A DNA stretch of 64,000 nucleotides from an uncultured Oscillibacter sp. (GTDB lineage Bacteria; Bacillota; Clostridia; Oscillospirales; Oscillospiraceae): contig CAJTVF010000005.1 in the NCBI GenBank assembly GCA_910579435.1, positions 26,728 through 90,727 on the forward strand. The letters are read 5' to 3'. Every line of letters starts with the position of its first letter. The first letter of the stretch is position 1. The notes beneath the pieces were generated by a model, which had not been told where the DNA came from, did no database searches, and saw only the letters and a program-made list of their open reading frames with translations. The position numbers and the translations under genes are program-made. This document shows positions 59,640 to 64,000 of the stretch, one piece after another.

Positions 59640-60345
59640 TGTCAAGGCCCTTCTCCTTCCGGCCCTCCGGGTTCCGGCGCCCGGACAGCGTACAAGCGGC
59701 TGAATGACGGCCCTGGAGCTGAGCGGGCTGCCGCCCGCCCCGGCGGAAAAACAGCGGAAAGCCGACTTGATTTCGTGCGGGATTCCGGGAAGCGTCTTCC
59801 CAAAGTCCGAGCCGGAACCGTGAGAAAGGCGGACGGGAAACAGGCTGAGACGGCGGAAGTCCGACGTGGATTCGTGCGGAATTTGGAGAAGGATTTCAGG
59901 GAAAACCGACTTGAATTCGTGCGGAAAGCCAAGGGGAAAAAGGCCCCCGCCCCGCCGCCGAAGGACGAAAAACGGAGGACGGCCAAAGGAGCGGACAAGC
60001 CTCACATGAGTTTTTGGCGGGCCGGGAGAACGCCGGGAAAGTGCCGGTTACGGCTTCCCGGACACAAAATCTGCGGGAGATGGACCAAAACCGGCTACAA
60101 GATGTTGCGGTTCGGTCCCCCAAAAGTAATGAATTGGTTCCGCCGGAGCCGAGGCCCAAGGCTCCCCAAAGAGCGGCCCGCACGAAACGAAGTCGGAGCT
60201 TCCAAGGAAGCTGCACGAAAGGAAGTCGGAACCAGGCGGGCCGGAGGAATCCGCCCCGCACGAAACCAAATCGGAATCCCGGATTGAACCGAAGAGAACG
60301 GCGCACGAAAGCAAGTCGGAACCGGCGCACGAAATGAAGTCGGAT
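59640..60345. other. Gene-poor region with two inverted groups of a 17-bp repeat
   Basis: No gene is supported. The motif GCACGAAANNAAGTCGG occurs on the plus strand at 60180, 60213, 60258, 60303 and 60327, and as its complement at 59762, 59861 and 59906 (the last two with one or two changes). Distances within each group (33, 45, 45, 24; 99, 45) are all multiples of three. Read as codons, the copies give ARNEVG, ARKEVG, ARNQIG and ARKQVG, so it may be the relic of a repeated coding sequence or a DNA-binding array. Confidence 0.6.
59993..60010 (+). repeat. GGACAARN-CTCACRTGAG repeat, copy 4
   Basis: The copy is GGACAAGC followed by CTCACATGAG, between the two groups of 17-bp motifs. Same orientation as the copy at 55749. 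Confidence 0.65.
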
Positions 60346-60649
60346 TTTGTTGAACTGCCCCGGGGCCGGGGACGGGGAGGAGCGGTTCAACCGGCTTCTG
60401 CTGGAGGGCCGGCGGCGGACGGGGGCTGCTGAAGATGAGGCTCAAGACCTTCCGCCCCGTGAAGTGCTTCTGCTTTACAGCGGTCAGCCGCCGGAAACCG
60501 TTCCCGCCATGCTCAAGCGCCGGCGGGATTCGGGGGATCCAGTGCGGCTCATCCTCTCCGGGAGCGGCATCAGACGTGTTCCTCACCGGACCATGACGGA
60601 GACGCTGCGGGAGGGTGACAAGGATATGGGCTTGACAGTTGCCCGGCGG
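60346..60649. other. Region without a recognised gene
   Basis: About 300 nt of GC-rich sequence with open frames on both strands but no ribosome-binding site and no product I recognise. It may be further debris of the LRR-protein remnant next to it. Confidence 0.4.
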
Positions 60650-60800
60650 GCATGGTGAAGGACGCACCGGCCTTGATGGAGGCGGCGCTGGGGGGGAATG
60701 TTGATGCGGGTGAAGCTGGAACAGCCGTCAAACGCCCATTTCCCAATGGAAGTGACCGTGTCGGGGAGGGTCGCGGAGGACAGGCGGACGACGTGCTCTA
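60650..60800 (-). pseudogene. Remnant of a BspA-type leucine-rich-repeat protein
   Basis: One frame reads SSATLPDTVTSIGKWAFDGC then SSFTRINIP, a typical LRR_5 unit of BspA-like surface proteins. After a 7-C run the next unit (PSAASIKAGAFFTMPA) continues in another frame. No start, no full repeat series and no anchor remain. Confidence 0.6.
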
Positions 60801-60947
60801 CACCTGGGCCGGGCCGGAAATCGCCGTGCCGGAGACCCGCTCCCTGCTCCAGCCGTCTCTGAGCATCGTGCCGCTCCAGCGGGGCTGCGACATCGGCAAG
60901 CCGAGAAACCTGGCGAAATCGGTGACGGTGGAGTAACCGGAAGTGAG

Positions 60948-60977
60948 AAGGGCGCGGACTCTTGCCCCGCGCCCTTT
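60948..60977. terminator. Terminator-like hairpin
   Basis: AAGGGCGCGG pairs with CCGCGCCCTTT around a 10-nt loop. It lies at the end of the zinc-ribbon frame on the minus strand and after the plus-strand debris. Confidence 0.6.
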
Positions 60978-61216
60978 CATGTTTCCGGCTCCGCATCAAT
61001 GACAGCCGCGCTTTGGCAGCACTGCCAGTCCAGCCGCTGGCCGCAGCGGTCGCGGAACGCGGTATGCTCCCGTTCCATGATGCTTCCGCATTTGGGACAG
61101 ACAGAGTATGCCGGCGCCAGATGGCAGTGCGGAAAGATATGAATTTCAGTAAACGGTTTGAGGAAACGGTCCGCGTGTCCCTGGAAAATTGCGGGTAAAA
61201 GCGGCGGCAGGGCGCG
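60977..61216 (-). pseudogene. Zinc-ribbon protein, probably 5'-truncated
   Basis: The frame ends ...FPHCHLAPAYSVCPKCGS, then MEREHTAFRDRCGQRLDW and a final CCQSAAVIDAEPET. The CPKCG and CGQRLDW pairs resemble a small zinc-binding protein frequent on clostridial phages and conjugative elements. The frame opens after TAA 61219 and has no ATG, GTG or TTG in a usable position before the conserved part. It is probably a remnant of a mobile element, in line with the replication module nearby. Confidence 0.5.
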
Positions 61217-61275
61217 TTACATCATGCTGCCGCTTCCCCCGGCTTTGCGCTTGAGCGGACCGGGTTTCTATAAAA

Positions 61276-61327
61276 ACAACGCAGCCGTTAAGGGGTGGGA
61301 AAATACCCTCCCTTAACGGCTGCGTTT
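61276..61327 (-). terminator. Terminator of the G5-3D gene
   Basis: AACGCAGCCGTTAAGGG pairs with CCCTTAACGGCTGCGTT, a stem of 17 bp with a T-rich run (GTTTTTAT) on the minus strand. It lies 50 nt after the stop. Confidence 0.9.
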
Positions 61328-61375
61328 CCGCTTAACGAATGTCACTGAGCGAAAGCAGGGCCGCTTCCGCCCGGT

Positions 61376-62422
61376 TTATTCCAAAATATAGACCATGCAG
61401 TCCCGCCGCCCAAAATTGATGCATTCCTGGTAGGTGTCGAAGTAGAGGTCGATGCGGTTCCCCCGGACTCCGGTATCCTCCGCCACGGCGTGGCCGTATA
61501 CGACGCCGCCGTTGGCGACAATATACAGTTTGGTTCCCAGGGGAATTACCCGGCGGTCCACCGCCACCACGCCCTCCCGGACGGCTGTGCCGCTGGCGGT
61601 ACGGGTGCCTACTCCGCCATGCCCGGCGGTGTAGGCGGTGGCGGTCATGGAAATGGCCTTGGAGAAACGCAGCGTCTCGCCGTTGGAGAGGGTCAGAGTG
61701 CCGCTCTCACCGGAGGACTCCGCATCCCGGCTGACGGATACGCTGGCCGCCTGGGCCGGCCTGGCAGCCGCAGGCTTGACGGCGGTGCCGTATTCAATGA
61801 TTTCGTCCACCGGCTCACTGTCCAGCTCCTCCACCAGCTGGCGGCTGAGCTCCGCCCCGTTGGACCAGACGACCTCGTATACGCCGCCCTTCTCTCCGAT
61901 GGAGCCCACCTGTACCACGTCCTCCTCGCCTTTTGCCATGGCGGGATTTGCCCGGCGTATGGTCTGGTAGGGCGTTTCCACCGCGTCGCGCTCCCAGTAG
62001 ACCAGGTCAGAGGCGACGGTAATTTCAATGGAGCCACGGGAAATTTGAATCAGCACGCCCTCAATGGGGCTGGGCTGGATGCCAAGGCGGCGGAGTGTAA
62101 CGGTAATGGGTTCCAGCTTGGAGTCGTCCGTAAAGGTCTGGCCCTCATGGTGAATGGTCAGCTCCTGGCGGGCGGCGGTGGCCAAGTCCCGGCTTCGCCC
62201 GTTCTGGAGGATGGTTAGGGGATAGCCTGCGAGGTCCGGAGCCGGGCCGGAGCCGTCGATCAGGAGGGGATCGTCTTCCAGGCGGGTGACAATGTAGGTT
62301 ATGCCGCTCCAGGGAAATGTCTCCGCAGCAAAGGCCCGGGGCAGGACCGGGCAGACCAGCGCGGCCGCCAGAACCAGGGCGGCCGCCCGCCGGAGAAGGG
62401 AGGAAGGGAGAGAAGCGCACAC
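61376..62422 (-). CDS. Exported G5/3D-domain cell-wall protein
   Basis: This 348-residue exported protein has a signal sequence (LLRRAAALVLAAALVCPVLP) and a DUF348-like region (TRLEDDPLLIDGSGPAPD). A G5-type segment (VETPYQTIRRANPAMAKGEE) and a C-terminal 3D domain follow: MTATAYTAGHGGVGTRTASG, then IPLGTKLYIVANGGVVYGHA and AEDTGVRGNRIDLYFDTYQE, with the three conserved Asp. Such YabE/Rpf-like proteins are lytic transglycosylases of peptidoglycan. GTG 62422 with GAGG is preferred; TTG 62473 has no site. The promoter is excellent. In Bacillus these genes are often controlled by antisense RNA or riboswitches, but I see neither. Confidence 0.87.
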   Translation of the reverse strand: MCASLPSSLLRRAAALVLAAALVCPVLPRAFAAETFPWSGITYIVTRLEDDPLLIDGSGPAPDLAGYPLTILQNGRSRDLATAARQELTIHHEGQTFTDDSKLEPITVTLRRLGIQPSPIEGVLIQISRGSIEITVASDLVYWERDAVETPYQTIRRANPAMAKGEEDVVQVGSIGEKGGVYEVVWSNGAELSRQLVEELDSEPVDEIIEYGTAVKPAAARPAQAASVSVSRDAESSGESGTLTLSNGETLRFSKAISMTATAYTAGHGGVGTRTASGTAVREGVVAVDRRVIPLGTKLYIVANGGVVYGHAVAEDTGVRGNRIDLYFDTYQECINFGRRDCMVYILE

Positions 62423-62510
62423 AGGGATCGCCTCGCTTTCCGTCCGGCCTCCCCGGGGGAAAGCCGGAAACAAATTGTTACTTTTGAGAAATGCTTACAA
62501 AACAGGTTTT

Positions 62511-62539
62511 AGTATATAGGAAATCCCCACAATTGTCAA
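62511..62539 (-). promoter_or_regulatory. Strong promoter of the G5-3D gene
   Basis: Perfect TTGACA (62539-62534), 17 nt, TATACT (62516-62511). The transcription start would be near 62504, about 80 nt before the GTG start. Confidence 0.85.
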
Positions 62540-62681
62540 GTTTATTCCTTCAGACCGGAAACCAGCTCCCACTTTTTAAAAATTTTTTTGAAAAAGAAGT
62601 GGCATGAGCGAGGAAAAAGCAGGCGTCAAGAAACGATTTGGAAACAAAACAGAAACATTTGTAAGAATGAAGGCGAACGCG

Positions 62682-62716
62682 GCAGGCCCCCTGGCGCAGT
62701 GCGCCAGGGGGCCTGC
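62682..62716. other. Strong hairpin after the secreted protein gene
   Basis: GCAGGCCCCCTGGCGCA and TGCGCCAGGGGGCCTGC form a 17-bp perfect stem with essentially no loop. No T-run follows on the minus strand; on the plus strand six T come 12 nt later. It may stop the minus-strand transcript by other means. Confidence 0.6.
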
Positions 62717-62744
62717 AACAGGATGCTTTTTTGGCAGTAAGGCT

Positions 62745-63953
62745 TTACCAAGAGCGGCCCAGCATTAGCTCCTCCGCGTCAAAGGAATAGGGCGGGATGA
62801 CAGGCGCGCCGTACTTGTCCCAGGCAATGAGCTTGCAACGAGGCAGCTTGCTGCCGGGAAATTTTGCTTCTATTCCGCCGCTTTGGGAGGATGTTTTTGA
62901 CGCGAGGCCCAGCAGCTGGCCGCTGTCCCGGTCGTACAACGCAAGAGCCAGGGCGGCCGCTTTATTTTCCTGGTAAAAGGACGGGTTGATTAAAACGCGG
63001 ACGGTATTTCCCTCCGAGGGAAGATAGGCGTTGAGGTAACTCTTTTCGTCCAGCTGTTTATACCATATGGCGTAAAGATTCAGAACCCCGGGCTTCTCAA
63101 AAACAATGGGGCGCGGATAACCGTAAGCGATTTCCGTGCTGCCCGGTTCTGTGGACCAGCCGCCAAAGGACCAGCCCTTGGGCTCCGGGAGCAGGTATGA
63201 CAAATTCCAGAGCGGCCAGATGTCAGAATTCCCGCCGCCTTCCTGGACCAGGGCGGATCCGCCTGCGGCGGAGGGGAAGGAGCCCAAGTGATAAACGACA
63301 AGATGGGAAGCGGTGGGGCTGTACTGGTGGCCATAGAGCGGTCCCTTGGGGGCGCTGTCGCCCGGCGCGTACCACGCGCCGGAGAGGAAGGAGTTTGCGT
63401 CCGCTTCGGGCTGAAGACGGGTGGACCAGCCCAGCAGGGCTGAACCGTTGGTATAACGGATGTCTCCGGCAGTGGGAAGGGGGCGTCCGGGCGTTTGGAT
63501 AGAATACCGCTGCTGCTTTACAGCGCCATCCCGGGGAGAGGGATTGACAAAGGTTCCGGACAGGGCGTTCAGGGTGGAGCCGGACGGCGCCCAGTAAGCG
63601 TACAGCGTGGTATTGGTGACCCGGTAACGGGCGTTTATGGGAATCAGATTTGAGGGGGAGGCGGGACTTGGGAACCTGTTTGTGGTCCAGCCTACTTGGA
63701 TTTTATTGGACTGGGTACACAGGTAGTCCGCCAGGTCCACAGTCTGGTATGGGCGCTGGGCGGAGATGGAGGCGGCGCTTGTGGCGCCATTGGGCTGGGT
63801 TCCGCCGTTGGGGTTCAGATACAGCGTGTAAAAGGACCTCCGGGCGGCGGCGTCTGCTGGAGCCGGGGAGGGGACCGGAGCCGCGGCCGCCGGGAGGGCG
63901 GACAGCACAAGGAGGAGCAGAGCCAGATTCAGACAGGCGAGCCGTTTTTTTAA
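62745..63953 (-). CDS. Secreted repeat-type protein with 5' end cut by an insertion
   Basis: About 400 codons. The frame begins with a signal peptide lacking a start codon (KKRLACLNLALLLLVLSALP, cut near AAAA), directly next to the putative IS end. Parts such as YTLYLNPNGGTQPNGATSAA, VGWTTNRFP, LLGWSTRLQPEA and FGGWSTEPGSTEIAYGYP recall the InlB B-repeat/Listeria-Bacteroides repeat fold (LNPNGG ... GWST). Such modules occur on surface-exposed clostridial proteins. A GTG at 63908 exists but would cut the signal peptide. The real start is beyond the insertion or outside the window. Function unknown. Confidence 0.65.
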   Translation of the reverse strand, partial: LKKRLACLNLALLLLVLSALPAAAAPVPSPAPADAAARRSFYTLYLNPNGGTQPNGATSAASISAQRPYQTVDLADYLCTQSNKIQVGWTTNRFPSPASPSNLIPINARYRVTNTTLYAYWAPSGSTLNALSGTFVNPSPRDGAVKQQRYSIQTPGRPLPTAGDIRYTNGSALLGWSTRLQPEADANSFLSGAWYAPGDSAPKGPLYGHQYSPTASHLVVYHLGSFPSAAGGSALVQEGGGNSDIWPLWNLSYLLPEPKGWSFGGWSTEPGSTEIAYGYPRPIVFEKPGVLNLYAIWYKQLDEKSYLNAYLPSEGNTVRVLINPSFYQENKAAALALALYDRDSGQLLGLASKTSSQSGGIEAKFPGSKLPRCKLIAWDKYGAPVIPPYSFDAEELMLGRSW

Positions 63954-64000
63954 GGAAGCACTGATTTAATCAACGTGTGCAGATTTGCGCCAGAAATTTT
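63950..64000 (+). mobile_element. Left end of a putative IS5-family insertion sequence
   Basis: GGAAGCACTGATTTAATCAA begins at 63954, directly after TTAA (63950-63953). IS5-group elements start with GGAAG-like termini and duplicate a YTAR (here TTAA) target. The signal peptide of the adjacent gene is cut exactly there. No transposase is visible because the window ends. Confidence 0.5.

Noticed and set aside
59775..60287. Plus-strand 170-codon frame
   Set aside because: No ribosome-binding site, no family, and crosses both inverted repeat groups; kept only as a repeat region.
59762..60343. CRISPR array
   Set aside because: Motif too short, spacing irregular and orientation mixed; no cas genes.
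62682..62716. Factor-independent terminator
   Set aside because: No T-run follows directly on either strand, so it is listed only as a hairpin.

Overview
The window looks like the chromosome of a GC-rich gut clostridium of the Oscillospiraceae type (Oscillibacter, Lawsonibacter or Flavonifractor relatives). This rests on high GC, strong AGGAGG ribosome-binding sites, sigma-A promoters, an SLH-domain S-layer protein and a G5/3D cell-wall protein. The genus is an inference. I found no rRNA, tRNA or CRISPR array.

Left edge (1-3600): a secreted transglutaminase-like protein runs off the edge. It is divergent from a two-gene operon holding a GlmU-type left-handed beta-helix acyltransferase and glmM, which supply UDP-GlcNAc precursors.

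Centre (3600-45000, all minus strand): a very large surface-glycan locus. A sigma-A promoter at about 44.93 kb precedes pglD, pglE, a methyltransferase and pglC (bacillosamine-type initiation of the lipid-linked glycan). Next come a complete dltABCDX set (D-alanyl or related acyl transfer), a GT2 enzyme, a deacetylase-like protein, two LpxD-like acyltransferases and wbpE/D/A/I/B homologues (UDP-ManNAc3NAcA pathway). Four GT4 enzymes, two asparagine-synthetase-like amidotransferases, a Wzy-GT fusion, Wzx, a beta-propeller protein and a GNAT protein follow, up to a hairpin at 12.7 kb. A second promoter at 12.46 kb drives pglF and a Gtr-type side-chain module (GtrB, GtrA, GtrII-like) with a ChbG deacetylase, a GNAT protein and a methyltransferase.

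The locus shows heavy signs of antigenic variation. Five G/C homopolymer tracts of 10-14 bases sit in or at the ends of its genes. dltA and a methyltransferase are out of frame at such tracts in this assembly. There is a 15-bp minisatellite in the Wzy-GT gene and truncated paralogue remnants at several junctions. An unusual family of abutting perfect palindromes occurs both between and inside genes.

Right part (45-51 kb): an O-antigen-ligase/polymerase-like membrane protein and a highly expressed S-layer protein, each with its own promoter and terminator. The ligase between the S-layer gene and the glycan operon suggests the glycan may be attached to a surface protein (inference).

51-55 kb: a plasmid- or ICE-like replication module. 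It has a Rep-like initiator, an iteron/DnaA-box region, a primase-helicase fusion and a Mor-type activator. 55-64 kb: a small export protein, a double acyltransferase-3 fusion, a secreted protein, a repeat-rich non-coding stretch with gene remnants, a G5-3D protein, and a secreted protein whose 5' end appears to be cut by an IS5-like element at the window edge.
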